From: CAYSLU01 sp964431965
GTDB lineage: Bacteria > Verrucomicrobiota > Kiritimatiellia > CAIKKV01 > CAYSLU01
Assembly: GCA_964431965.1 (NCBI GenBank)
Contig: CAYSLU010000007.1
Coordinates: forward strand, 1-64,000
Reading direction: 5' to 3'
DNA: 64,000 nucleotides
Below, piece after piece: positions 8,850 to 17,341 of the stretch (the first letter of the stretch is position 1; each line of letters begins with the position of its first letter). The position numbers were made by a program, and so were the translations under genes. The notes beneath the pieces are model-generated. The model made no database searches, had not been told where the DNA came from, and saw only the letters and a list, made by a program, of their open reading frames with translations.

Positions 8850-10103
8850 TCAGGCCAGCAGCGACTGCACGTCGACCGATCGGCCGGTCGCCATCGAGAC
8901 ATTCGCCGCCGCGCCGATGAGGACCGCCTGGATGCCGTCCTCGATCGTGGCTCGGGCTCCCCCGGGGGCGCCGCCGCCGAACAGCTCCTTCATGATGAGC
9001 GTGTCGGCGCCGCCATGGCCGCCATCCACGATATCGATGGGCACGGCCTCGGTCGGCTTCTCGAACCGGTACAGGCGAAGGGACTCGCCCGTGGTCTCTT
9101 CCGTCCCGTGCTCGGCGGTCTTGGCGAGCGCGCCGGTGTTCATGCGGTGGATGTACTCGATGCGGCCCTGCGTTCCCTCGATGGAGATCAGGATCCCCTC
9201 GTAGGCCGAGTACGCGCACAGGTCGAAGGTCACTTCCACGCCGTTCTCGTAGACATAGCCCACGGCCGCGTGGTCCTCGATGTCGATCTCCGGCGAGAAC
9301 ACGCAGAGGTCCGGCGTGTAGCTGCCGGGCTCGCGGGCCTTGAAGTAAAGCTCGCCGCGGAAGCCGTCCGAAAGATCAACGTACTGGGGGCACTTCGCCG
9401 CATGCGGGCAGTCGCAGCAGCGCTCGCCGTGGAACGGGGACGCCTTGGGGCCGTAGGCCGTAAGCGAGCCCCGGGCGGTCAGAGAGGCCGGGCGCGAGCC
9501 CACCCACCAGTTCATCAGGTCGAAGCAGTGGCTCGCCTTGTGGATCAGCAGCCCGCCGGACACGCGCTTCTGGCGGTTCCAGCGCCGGAAATAGCTCGAG
9601 CCGTGCCGCTGGTCGAGCAGCTCCTGGTAGGTCAGCGCCCGGACCGTCCCGATCGCGCCCGAGTCGAGCAGGCGCTTCACGGTCACGCATGCCGGGGCGT
9701 ACCGGAAGTTGTGCGCCGTGAGGGCCATCACGCGGGGGTATGCCGCCTGCGCGCGGCGCACGCGCCGGCACTGCTCGGCGTCGATGCACAGCGGCTTCTC
9801 GCAGATGCAGTTCACGCCGTGCGCCAGTGAGCGCTCGAGGTAGTCGACGTGCGTCGCGTCGATCGTCGTGATGATCGCCAGGTCCGGCTTGGTCTCGGCG
9901 AACATGCGATCCACGTCCTCGTAGGCCGGAATGCTCTGCTCGACGGACTCATTGAAGACGCGCATGCGCCGGGCGGACACGTCATACATGCCGACCAGCT
10001 CGTGCCGATCGCGATACGTCTTCAGAATCGCCGGCGCGAAGGAGTATATCGCCCGACAGCTCGCACCGATCAGCGCCACGCGCGTCTTGCCGTTCTTCGT
10101 CAT
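8850..10103 (-). CDS. Gfo/Idh/MocA family oxidoreductase
   Basis: 417 residues, cytoplasmic. The N-terminus (RVALIGASCRAIYSFAP) is a Rossmann dinucleotide-binding fold and CEKPL follows in the usual place of the family's EKP motif. The C-terminal half carries a Cys cluster (CCDCPHAAKCPQYVD) that may bind metal, not part of the family's core. These enzymes oxidise or reduce sugars, inositols and related polyols with NAD(P); substrate is not predictable. I chose the second in-frame ATG (10103) because a weak GCAGG lies upstream of it; an ATG 18 bases earlier (10121) has only AAGG. Convergent with the giant protein, 5 bases apart. Divergent from the CocE-like hydrolase, with a promoter for the latter in the 190-base gap. 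Confidence 0.8.
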   Translation of the reverse strand: MTKNGKTRVALIGASCRAIYSFAPAILKTYRDRHELVGMYDVSARRMRVFNESVEQSIPAYEDVDRMFAETKPDLAIITTIDATHVDYLERSLAHGVNCICEKPLCIDAEQCRRVRRAQAAYPRVMALTAHNFRYAPACVTVKRLLDSGAIGTVRALTYQELLDQRHGSSYFRRWNRQKRVSGGLLIHKASHCFDLMNWWVGSRPASLTARGSLTAYGPKASPFHGERCCDCPHAAKCPQYVDLSDGFRGELYFKAREPGSYTPDLCVFSPEIDIEDHAAVGYVYENGVEVTFDLCAYSAYEGILISIEGTQGRIEYIHRMNTGALAKTAEHGTEETTGESLRLYRFEKPTEAVPIDIVDGGHGGADTLIMKELFGGGAPGGARATIEDGIQAVLIGAAANVSMATGRSVDVQSLLA

Positions 10104-10194
10104 TCTGATGCCTGCTCCCATGTTGAACGGGCGCCTTACTACGCTTCCCGCCCGCGGGATTCCAGCACGAAATGCAATTCGCGCCCAAAGACCG

Positions 10195-10224
10195 TTGAAC
10201 CCGCGCCCCCCGTCCGGCTATCGT
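10195..10224 (+). promoter_or_regulatory. Putative sigma-70-like promoter of the CocE-like gene
   Basis: TTGAAC (10195-10200) and TATCGT (10219-10224) are separated by 18 bases, and the ATG follows 69 bases later. The same TATCGT -10 box recurs at the OmpA and LysM genes. Judged by eye only. Confidence 0.45.
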
Positions 10225-10293
10225 GCGTGTCGGCATCTGTGGCCGGGCGGATGCCATACGGTCGGCCACCGGCCAACGAGAGGCACGACCGCC

Positions 10294-11994
10294 ATGAGCA
10301 CGCCCAGTCCCGTCCGCGACGCCCGCATCCTGCGCAATGTGTCTGTCTCCATGCGCGACGGAGTGAAGCTGGCCACGACCGTCTGCCTCCCGCCAGCCGA
10401 GGGGCGCTATCCCGCTGTTCTGGTGCGGTCCGCCTACGGCCGCGTCTGGGGCCCCGGCGCCCTGCCGCAGAAGGGCATCGCGCTCGTGACCCAGGACTGC
10501 CGCGGGCGCTATGGCTCGGAAGGTGACTTCTACCCGTTCCGGAGCGAGCCGAACGACGGTTATGACACGCTCGAATGGCTGGTGGCCCAGCCGTGGTGCG
10601 ACGGCCGCGTGGCCATGTTCGGCGACTCCTATCTCGCCGCCACCCAGTTCGCCGTGGCGCCCCTGCGGCACCCCGCCCTGCGCGCGCTCAATCCCCGCTT
10701 CATGGCCGGCGACACCTGGCGGACCGGATACTACTGCGGCGGCGCCTTCAGCCTCGCGCTGTCATTCAGCTGGCTCGCCCTGGAGGTCGCATCCCGCACG
10801 AGCGAAGCCGGCCTCCTCCCCTTCTTCAACGTCGCCGCACTGGTCCGGCACCTGCCGCTGCGCACGATCGACGAGGCGTGCGGCGGACCGGCGCCCGCCT
10901 ACCGCGACTGCGTGGATCACTGGACGTACGACGATTACTGGAAGGCGATCAACTACCGCGACGAGCTGCCCAAGGCGAACGTGCCGATGCTCCTGACCGG
11001 CGGATGGTACGACTACTACGCGGGCGAGACGTTCCGGAACTACGCCGCGCTCCTGACGGGGCCGGATTCGGAACTGCGCCGGAAGCATCGCGTTCTGATG
11101 GGCCCATGGACGCACGGCATCAATCCCCGGCCGCAGCTCGGGCAGATCGACTTCGGACCCGAGGCGATCCGCGAGAACGACTCGACCGACCGCTGGCTCG
11201 AAGCCATGCTGACGCACGGCGATCCGGCCCGCTTCCAGCCGGCGCCGATCCGCCTGTTCGTCATGGGAATCAACCAATGGCGGGACGAGCAGGAGTGGCC
11301 GCTGGCGCGGACGCGGTTCGTCCGCTATCACCTCCACTCAGGCGGCGCGGCCAACAGCCTGATCGGTGACGGCCGGCTCTCTGCCGACCCGCCGGGCGAC
11401 GAAGCGCCCGACCGCTACACGTACGACCCGGGGAACCCGGTGCCGACCCTGGGCGGCAACCACTCGGTCGGCCCCTACAACCCGGGCCTGTACGAGCTGG
11501 CCCTTCCCGGGCCATACGACCAGCGCCCGATCGAGCGGCGCGACGACGTGCTGGTCTACACATCCGACGAGCTTCCGGAAGACTTGGAGGTGACCGGTCC
11601 GATCGAGGTCCGGCTTTTCGCCTCCTCGTCGGCCGTGGATACCGACTTCACCGCCCGCCTGTCCGACGTGTTTCCCGACGGCCGGGCGGTCAATCTCACC
11701 GAGGGCGTCGTCCGGGCGCGGTTCCGAGCGCGCCAGTGGGACCGCCCGAGCCTGCTGGAGCCCGGGAAGGTCGAGGAATATGTCATCGAACTGCAGCCGA
11801 CGAGCAACGTGTTCCGCCAGGGGCACCGCATCCGGCTCGACATCTCCAGCAGCAACTTCCCGCTCTGGGACCGGAACCTGAACACGGGGGAGCAACCGGG
11901 GCGCGGGACGTCTTGGGTGCGGGCGGAACAGACGGTGCACCATGACCGGCGAGGGGCGTCGTGCGTCGTCCTGCCGGTCATTCCCCGGGGCTGA
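10294..11994 (+). CDS. CocE/NonD-family hydrolase (X-Pro dipeptidyl-peptidase S15 fold)
   Basis: 566 residues, no signal peptide, so probably cytoplasmic. The N-terminal alpha/beta hydrolase core carries the nucleophile motif MFGDSYLA (Ser in G-D-S-Y), a candidate acid in GGWYDYY and the histidine in GPWTHG, the S15-family arrangement. The C-terminal jelly-roll of this family is represented by the LFASSSAVDTDFTARLSDV and RIRLDISSSNFPLWDRN stretches. Family members cleave cocaine, acyl-amides, ester side chains or X-Pro dipeptides; the substrate here is unknown. Start: ATG at 10294 with GAGAGG about ten bases upstream; the reading frame stays open further upstream but without family similarity. 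A dyad terminator follows. Confidence 0.85.
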   Translation: MSTPSPVRDARILRNVSVSMRDGVKLATTVCLPPAEGRYPAVLVRSAYGRVWGPGALPQKGIALVTQDCRGRYGSEGDFYPFRSEPNDGYDTLEWLVAQPWCDGRVAMFGDSYLAATQFAVAPLRHPALRALNPRFMAGDTWRTGYYCGGAFSLALSFSWLALEVASRTSEAGLLPFFNVAALVRHLPLRTIDEACGGPAPAYRDCVDHWTYDDYWKAINYRDELPKANVPMLLTGGWYDYYAGETFRNYAALLTGPDSELRRKHRVLMGPWTHGINPRPQLGQIDFGPEAIRENDSTDRWLEAMLTHGDPARFQPAPIRLFVMGINQWRDEQEWPLARTRFVRYHLHSGGAANSLIGDGRLSADPPGDEAPDRYTYDPGNPVPTLGGNHSVGPYNPGLYELALPGPYDQRPIERRDDVLVYTSDELPEDLEVTGPIEVRLFASSSAVDTDFTARLSDVFPDGRAVNLTEGVVRARFRARQWDRPSLLEPGKVEEYVIELQPTSNVFRQGHRIRLDISSSNFPLWDRNLNTGEQPGRGTSWVRAEQTVHHDRRGASCVVLPVIPRG

Positions 11995-12010
11995 CGCCCG
12001 AAAGCGGCAA

Positions 12011-12039
12011 GGCCCGGAAGGTTCGGAACCAACCGGGCC
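12011..12039 (+). terminator. Dyad hairpin, likely terminator of the CocE-like gene
   Basis: GGCCCGG...CCGGGCC arms enclose an inner GGTT-CGG-AACC stem, with symmetrical AA bulges between. It begins 16 bases after the stop codon of the CocE-like gene. No U-run follows, so termination would be weak or Rho-aided. Confidence 0.5.
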
Positions 12040-12255
12040 CAGCTTTGCTGACCTATTGCCCGATCAGCAGGGCGCCCCAGTTGGCCAGTCCGCTCGGCGA
12101 CTCAACTATGCACTTATTGTGCGTGTGTCGCTGATTTTGTCGGACCAGCCGCAGGTCACCTGTCTTATAGAGCACTGCGCGTGCCGCCGGGGGACGGCGG
12201 GGCGGTCTTCGCAGGATCTTTGCACCCTTTCACACGCCCTTGACAACTTATCCGC

Positions 12256-12282
12256 GGTTCGAGCCCGAACCGGCCGGTTCCG
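12256..12282 (+). repeat. Overlapping inverted repeats upstream of wecB
   Basis: Three arms lie in a row: GGTTCG (12256-12261), CGAACCGG (12266-12273) and CCGGTTCCG (12274-12282). The second can pair with either the first or the third, so two mutually exclusive hairpins are possible, as in attenuators. Within it GAACCGGCCGGTTC (12267-12280) is a perfect 14-bp palindrome. Confidence 0.6.
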
Positions 12283-12320
12283 ACTCGGCGAGCGCATCGA
12301 CGTCAGCGTCCCGGTGTCAC

Positions 12321-12348
12321 TCCTGCGTCTCGTGTCTCAGAGACAGGA
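12321..12348 (+). repeat. Hairpin in the wecB leader
   Basis: TCCT-gc-GTCTC pairs with GAGAC-AGGA across an 8-base loop, giving a nine-pair stem with a two-base bulge. It lies about 140 bases before the wecB GTG, in the same leader as the overlapping repeats at 12256-12282. Confidence 0.5.
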
Positions 12349-12490
12349 ACGCCGATTCTGAAACATGCGAACGAAGAGCATCCCCGTTGATGTCCGCCGG
12401 TTGCGCGGCAGGCGGGGTTTCGGTACCATGTCGCCTCGCTGGCGTAGCCGCGCCGCGCAGACGGACACGGGCGGGGGACGGAGGTGGCGA

Positions 12491-13612
12491 GTGGGCAGGC
12501 AAAACGTGGTGTGCGTCGTGGGCACCCGCCCGGAGGCCGTGAAGATGGCCCCGGTGATCCTGGAGCTCAAGCGCCGGCCGGATCGTTTCGAGACGGTGGT
12601 CCTGGCGACGGCCCAGCACCGGCAGATGCTCGACCAGGTACTCGAGCGGTTCCAGATTCGGCCCGACATCGACCTCAACGTCATGTCCGAGAACCAGACC
12701 CTGACGGGCGTGGCATGCCGGGTGATGTCCGGGCTCGAGGACCGGTTCCGGTCCGAGCGGCCGTCGCTCGTGCTGGCGCAAGGCGACACGACCACGGTCA
12801 TGGCCTCGGCCCTCGCCTGCTTCCACGAGCGGATCCCGTTCGGGCACATCGAGGCGGGGCTGCGGACCGGCAACCTCATCGCTCCGTACCCGGAGGAGTT
12901 CAACCGCCGGGTGGCCGCACTGGTCAGCGACTACCAGTTCGCCCCCACGCGGAAGGCCGCGGACAACCTGCTGAGGGAAGGCATCCCGGCGAGCCGCGTG
13001 TTCGTCACCGGCAACACGGTGATCGACGCGCTCATGCAGACGCTCCGCACGACCCAGCCTCCGCCCTCGCCCGTTCCGGCGGGCCGGCCGTACGTGCTGA
13101 TGACCTGCCATCGCCGGGAGATTTTCGGCGAGAAGATCCGCGAGGTCTTCCGCGCGGTCAGCGACTTCGCCGCGCGGCACCGGGAGCTCTCCGTCTGGTA
13201 TCCGGTCCACCCGAACCCCAACGTCCGGGCGGCTGTGGACGAACTGCTGCACGGCCATCCCAACATCATCCTGACCCCGCCGCTCGACTACGTCGCGTTC
13301 GTGCACGCCATGAACGGGGCGCGGCTGATGCTCTCCGACTCCGGCGGCGTTCAGGAGGAGGCGCCCGCGCTCGGCAAGCCCGTCCTGGTTCTGCGTGATG
13401 TCACCGAGCGACCCGAGGGCGTGGAAGCCGGAACCTGTGTGCTGGTGGGGCCGCACTACGACCGCATCCTCACCTGGCTGGAGCGGCTGGTCGGCGACGA
13501 AGCCGAATACAGCCGGATCGCGCGCGCCCGCAATCCGTTCGGCGACGGCCGGGCGGCAGGCCGCATCGTTTCGATCCTCATGGGGGAGCCTGCCGAGCCA
13601 TGGCCAATCTGA
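12491..13612 (+). CDS. wecB: UDP-N-acetylglucosamine 2-epimerase (non-hydrolysing)
   Basis: 373 residues, the usual length. It interconverts UDP-GlcNAc and UDP-ManNAc in the cytoplasm. Family marks are all present: GTRPEAVKMAPVI near the N-terminus, QGDTTTVMA, GHIEAGLRTG (about 118-127), YPEEFNR and TCHRREIFGEK (His near 207), covering the catalytic acidic residues and His of the WecB fold, plus DSGGVQEEAPALGKPVLVLR in the nucleotide-binding half. The frame is open to an ATG at 12365, but GGAGG lies seven bases before the GTG at 12491 and family similarity begins right there. The gene overlaps the downstream c-di-GMP protein by 13 bases. In Escherichia coli, wecB is also nfrC, needed for phage N4 receptor synthesis, and nfrBA lie 4 kb downstream here. 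Confidence 0.93.
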   Translation: MGRQNVVCVVGTRPEAVKMAPVILELKRRPDRFETVVLATAQHRQMLDQVLERFQIRPDIDLNVMSENQTLTGVACRVMSGLEDRFRSERPSLVLAQGDTTTVMASALACFHERIPFGHIEAGLRTGNLIAPYPEEFNRRVAALVSDYQFAPTRKAADNLLREGIPASRVFVTGNTVIDALMQTLRTTQPPPSPVPAGRPYVLMTCHRREIFGEKIREVFRAVSDFAARHRELSVWYPVHPNPNVRAAVDELLHGHPNIILTPPLDYVAFVHAMNGARLMLSDSGGVQEEAPALGKPVLVLRDVTERPEGVEAGTCVLVGPHYDRILTWLERLVGDEAEYSRIARARNPFGDGRAAGRIVSILMGEPAEPWPI

Positions 13613-16116
13613 CCCGACCGCTCGTCCTGGTCCTGGACTCCGTGCCCGCCGACCTGCAGCCGGCCCGCCAGGTCCTGCTCGATCTCGGATGCCGCACCGA
13701 GTACGCGGGATCCCCCGGCGAAGGGCTGACCCGCCTGCTCAACGAGGACTTCGACCTCGTGCTTCTGGGCGCGGCGGTGCCTCAGGGCTCCGCCCTCCGA
13801 TTCGTGCAGGATGCGCTCCGCATCCGGCCATGGGTTCAGTTCCTGACGCTGGACAGCCGGCTGAAGATGTGCCTGGCGGACTCGATCCCGACCGGAAGCG
13901 TGGACTACCTGCCCTCGCCCCCGGCCCCCAAGGAGCTTCAGGAGCGCGTCGATGCCGCCGTCGAACGCCGCCGCCGCGTGGTCGAGTCCGTCGATTCGGT
14001 CTCCCTCAACCGCATCCTCGGCCAGCTGGCGGCGATCTGCCTGCGCACCCAGAACCTGTTCGCGGAGGAGGTGTACGCCAGCCTCCTGCAGGGCATGTGC
14101 GAGGGCATCAGCGACGCAACCAACAGCGCCGCCTCGGGCGTGATGGAGATCAGCGACGACGGGGAGCCCTCGGTCGTCATCCGCTCGCGCCGCCAGGTGT
14201 CCCCCTGGTTCCTTCAGCGGCTCGGCGAGGATATGCTGGCCTGCCATGAGTCCATCACCGGGAAGCGCCTGTCGCGCGACGCCATCCCGGTCCGGCACGA
14301 GGCCGGCCCCGTGGACGAGAAGGCCATCGACATCGTCGGCAGCATCGTGTCCATCCCCATCGTGCACGACAAGGAGCTGCGCGGCGTCCTGACGTTCGCC
14401 AGCGAAACGCGCGACGCCTACGCGACGCCCGACATCTCGTTCCTCTACCACGTCGCCAACCGCCTGTCCGTCATCTTCCCGACCCTCCAGAAGATCCGCC
14501 GGCTCGCGGTCCACGACAGCCTGACCGGCCTCTACAACCGGCGCTACTTCGAGGGCGAGATGCGCAAGACGTGGCTGCTCACCCAGCGCTACGCAAACCC
14601 CATGGGCCTGCTCGTGATCGACGTGGACGGCCTCAAGGCGCTGAACGACTCCTACGGACACCTCACGGGGGACGCCATCCTCGAGGAGCTCTCTCAGGTG
14701 GTCGTGCGCACCGCCCGGGCGACCGACACCGTGGCGCGATACGGGGGCGACGAGATGGTGGTCATCCTGCCGAACGCCGATGCGCGGCAGGCCGAGAGCT
14801 GCGCCCACCGCGTCCTGTCGGCCGTGTCGGAGCACGTGTTCTGCCGGGAAAAGCACCCGCTTCACGTGAGCGTGTCCATCGGCGTCAGCACGAGCGTCGA
14901 TCCCGGCGTCGAGAAGGAGTCCGACCTCTTCACGCTGGCCGACCGCGCAGTCTTCCTCGCCAAGGAGAACGGCCGCGGGCAAGTCTGCACGACCCAGCAG
15001 CTCCTGGCCCAGAAGACACCGCGGGAGCGCTCGGCCCGGGACATCGCTCTGATGGCGCCAGCCGAGGAGGTCAGCCCTGAGCAGCGGGGCCTCGTCCTCA
15101 TCGTGGACGACGAGCCGGCGATCTGCCAGACGTTCGAGGCCATGCTGTCGGACAAGTTTGCGGTCATGACCACAACGAGCGCGCACGAGGCCATCCGCAT
15201 GGTTCAGGAGCAGGCCGGGGACATCGACCTGATCATGACCGACCTGCGCATGCCCGAAATGGACGGGATCGAGCTGCTCGAGGCCGTCCGCAAGCTCTCC
15301 CCCGACATCGTCACGATCGTCGTCACCGGCTTCTCGTCCACCGAGAACGCGATCGCGGCCATGCGCGTCGGCGCCTACGACTTCGTGCGCAAGCCGGTCG
15401 ATTTCGGCGAGCTCGAGTTCGTGATCAAGCGCGGCGTCGAGCGCCGCCGGCTGCAGCGGCAGGTCGAGGACTACCGGCAGCACCTCGAGAGCATGCTCGA
15501 CCAGCGCACCAAGTCGCTCCGGGAGGCCTTCAGCGCCCTGGAGGGCTCCTACATGGCCACCATGGAGGTGCTCTCCAAGATCCTCGCGGTCCGCGAGTCG
15601 ACCACCGCCCAACACGACAACCGCGTCGGCGAGTACTCCGTGTTCCTGGCGCGCCGCTTGAACGTGTCGGACGACGAGATTCTCACAATCCGCCGCGGCG
15701 CGCTCCTCCACGACATCGGCAAGATCGGAATCCCCGACGCCGTGCTGCTGAAGCCCGGCCCGCTCACGCCGCAGGAGTGGGTGCTGATGAAGCAGCATCC
15801 CGTGACGGGCTACCAGATCCTGAGCAGCATCCCGTTCCTCAAGAAGGAAGCCGAGATGGTGTATTCCCACCACGAGCGCTACGACGGGAAGGGGTATCCG
15901 CGGGGGCTGGCCCAGAGCGCGATCTGCCTCGGCGCCCGCATCTTCGCCGTGGCCGACTCGTTCGATGCCATGCGCTCGGACCGGGTATACCGCAAGGCCC
16001 TGTCGCTCGATCAGACGGTCGAAGAGATCCGCAAGGCTTCGGGCACCCAGTTCGACCCTGCGGTCGTGGATCTCTTCCTCAAGCACGGCCGGGAGCTCGA
16101 CGCCCTCTTCTCTTGA
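13600..16116 (+). CDS. c-di-GMP protein: pseudo-REC, GAF, GGDEF, REC and HD-GYP
   Basis: 838 residues, cytoplasmic. Order: an N-terminal receiver-like domain (1-130) with the phospho-Asp replaced by Gly (FDLVLLGAAVP) and the acidic pocket altered (LDSVPAD), so probably not phosphorylatable; a GAF-like region (about 150-300); a GGDEF domain with signature GGDEM near 382-386, preceded by an RATD I-site; a canonical receiver (LIVDDEPAICQ, phospho-Asp near 547, KPVD); and an HD-GYP phosphodiesterase (HD near 703, HHERYDGKGYPRG near 756). It could make c-di-GMP, degrade it, or be one-sided. The start overlaps wecB and GGGGGAG lies upstream, indicating translational coupling with the UDP-ManNAc gene. 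The last residue of GGDEF is Met, an unusual but tolerated variant; activity is unproven. Confidence 0.88.
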   Translation: MANLTRPLVLVLDSVPADLQPARQVLLDLGCRTEYAGSPGEGLTRLLNEDFDLVLLGAAVPQGSALRFVQDALRIRPWVQFLTLDSRLKMCLADSIPTGSVDYLPSPPAPKELQERVDAAVERRRRVVESVDSVSLNRILGQLAAICLRTQNLFAEEVYASLLQGMCEGISDATNSAASGVMEISDDGEPSVVIRSRRQVSPWFLQRLGEDMLACHESITGKRLSRDAIPVRHEAGPVDEKAIDIVGSIVSIPIVHDKELRGVLTFASETRDAYATPDISFLYHVANRLSVIFPTLQKIRRLAVHDSLTGLYNRRYFEGEMRKTWLLTQRYANPMGLLVIDVDGLKALNDSYGHLTGDAILEELSQVVVRTARATDTVARYGGDEMVVILPNADARQAESCAHRVLSAVSEHVFCREKHPLHVSVSIGVSTSVDPGVEKESDLFTLADRAVFLAKENGRGQVCTTQQLLAQKTPRERSARDIALMAPAEEVSPEQRGLVLIVDDEPAICQTFEAMLSDKFAVMTTTSAHEAIRMVQEQAGDIDLIMTDLRMPEMDGIELLEAVRKLSPDIVTIVVTGFSSTENAIAAMRVGAYDFVRKPVDFGELEFVIKRGVERRRLQRQVEDYRQHLESMLDQRTKSLREAFSALEGSYMATMEVLSKILAVRESTTAQHDNRVGEYSVFLARRLNVSDDEILTIRRGALLHDIGKIGIPDAVLLKPGPLTPQEWVLMKQHPVTGYQILSSIPFLKKEAEMVYSHHERYDGKGYPRGLAQSAICLGARIFAVADSFDAMRSDRVYRKALSLDQTVEEIRKASGTQFDPAVVDLFLKHGRELDALFS

Positions 16117-16138
16117 GCCTGGGCCCCGCGCGGCCGGG

Positions 16139-17104
16139 TCAGTCCGCCGCCCCGCGCTCCAGCTGCTCCAGAGCCTCGGGCGACAGCCGGATATCGGCCG
16201 CCCCGCACGAGTCCCGAACATACTCCGGCGTGCCGGCTCCAACGATGGCAAAGCCGGGGAACGTCTGGTTGAGCAGGCACGCCAGCGCCAGCCGGTTCGG
16301 CGTGCAGCCCATCCGGTCCGCCCGCTTCCGGACCGCCGCCAGCCGGGCATGGTTCTCCGGCGTCGCGTAGTAGCGCAGGATGGCCTCGTTCGGCTGGCCC
16401 GTGCGGGCCGACTCGTCCGGATCGTACTTGCCCGCGAAGAACCCGCCGGCCTGCGACGAGTAGCCGACCAGCGGCATGCCGGTGACCCGATGGTACGCCA
16501 TCGTCTCGTCGTCCATGAACACTTGCGATCCGGTGGCGGCGACCTCCGGCCGCACGCGCGCCAGGCTCCATCCGATCTGGCTGGCCGCGAACCCGCGAAT
16601 GCCCTGGGTTCGGGCGTACTCCGCGGCCGCCCGCATCCGATCCGGCTTCCAGTTGGAGCATCCGAACGCCCGGATGCGCCCCTCGCCCGCCAGGCGGTTA
16701 AGCCACTCCAGAATCTCGCCGGCCGGAACCGCCGGGTTGTCGGCATGCAGCCAGTAGAAATCCACGTAGTCCGTCTGCAGGCGGCCCATGCTCTCGTCGA
16801 GCTGCTCGCGAATCGTCTTCTCGGCCATCCCCCGGTCGGCGCCCTTGGTGCCGAGCACGATGTCGGACCGCCGGGCCGTCCGAAGCCACTTCCCGATCGT
16901 CGACTCGCTCTGCCCGGCCCCGCCCTTGACCCAGGAGGCATACATATGCGCCGTGTCGAGGAAGTTCCCCCCCTGCCCGACGAAGACGTCCAGCAGCTCG
17001 AACGCGCGCTCCGCGGGAATCGCCGTTCCGAACCAGGCGCACCCGAGCGCAATCAGCGACGCATCCCGATCTGTCCCCGGCAGACGTGCATAGCGCATGG
17101 CCAT
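16139..17104 (-). CDS. Aldo/keto reductase
   Basis: 321 residues, cytoplasmic, NAD(P)H-dependent. TIM-barrel marks: FLDTAHMYASWV carrying the catalytic Asp and Tyr, GTKGADRG with the catalytic Lys, and DFYWLHAD with the catalytic His. The C-terminal half includes GCSNWKP and SQIGWSLARVRPE. Substrate is unknown, sugars or small carbonyls being common. Start: ATG at 17104 with GGAGGGG close upstream (four bases) or ATG at 17098 with better spacing; they differ by two residues. It is on the opposite strand, placed between the wecB/GGDEF pair and nfrBA, and divergent from nfrB; it may share that intergenic control region but has no obvious tie to the glycan system. Confidence 0.88.
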   Translation of the reverse strand: MAMRYARLPGTDRDASLIALGCAWFGTAIPAERAFELLDVFVGQGGNFLDTAHMYASWVKGGAGQSESTIGKWLRTARRSDIVLGTKGADRGMAEKTIREQLDESMGRLQTDYVDFYWLHADNPAVPAGEILEWLNRLAGEGRIRAFGCSNWKPDRMRAAAEYARTQGIRGFAASQIGWSLARVRPEVAATGSQVFMDDETMAYHRVTGMPLVGYSSQAGGFFAGKYDPDESARTGQPNEAILRYYATPENHARLAAVRKRADRMGCTPNRLALACLLNQTFPGFAIVGAGTPEYVRDSCGAADIRLSPEALEQLERGAAD

Positions 17105-17255
17105 CTCCCCTCCAAGAACAACCCACGCCCATCGCTCCCCGAGGCCCCCGGCCCCCGCTCCCGCGGATGGGATGGATATATGTATACGGACCGCGATCAG
17201 GTGTCGAGCCGACAGCCGGCTGTCCGCCCCCGCCGCCGGCAATCGTCAAAAGTTT

Positions 17256-17270
17256 GGTATTGTCGATACC
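17256..17270. promoter_or_regulatory. Candidate operator: inverted repeat over the nfrB -35 box
   Basis: GGTAT-TGTCG-ATACC is a perfect 5-bp dyad with a 5-base spacer. It overlaps the putative -35 box at 17260-17265 in the divergent region between the aldo/keto reductase and nfrB. A repressor bound here would block that promoter. Small dyads also occur by chance. Confidence 0.4.
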
Positions 17271-17288
17271 CTCCACGCTCGCTATTTT
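17260..17288 (+). promoter_or_regulatory. Putative promoter of the nfrBA operon
   Basis: TTGTCG (17260-17265) and TATTTT (17283-17288) are 17 bases apart. The nfrB ATG lies 54 bases further. Judged by eye, no transcript data. Confidence 0.45.
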
Positions 17289-17341
17289 GGAGCCCGCAAA
17301 CATCGAGCGCCTCAGACGGCAAGCGTACGGCGGGGTGATGT

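Larger units (their letters stand above)
11995..12490. other. 496-base non-coding region with nested inverted repeats before wecB
   Basis: No gene fits. The region holds a hairpin after the CocE-like gene (12011-12039), overlapping inverted repeats near 12256-12282 and a third hairpin near 12321-12348, all upstream of the wecB start. I see no convincing promoter; a TTGACA at 12240 has no matching -10. See the individual entries. Confidence 0.6.

Noticed and set aside
12240..12268. TTGACA as a wecB promoter -35
   Set aside because: No -10-like hexamer 16-18 bases downstream; the sequence there is GC-rich.
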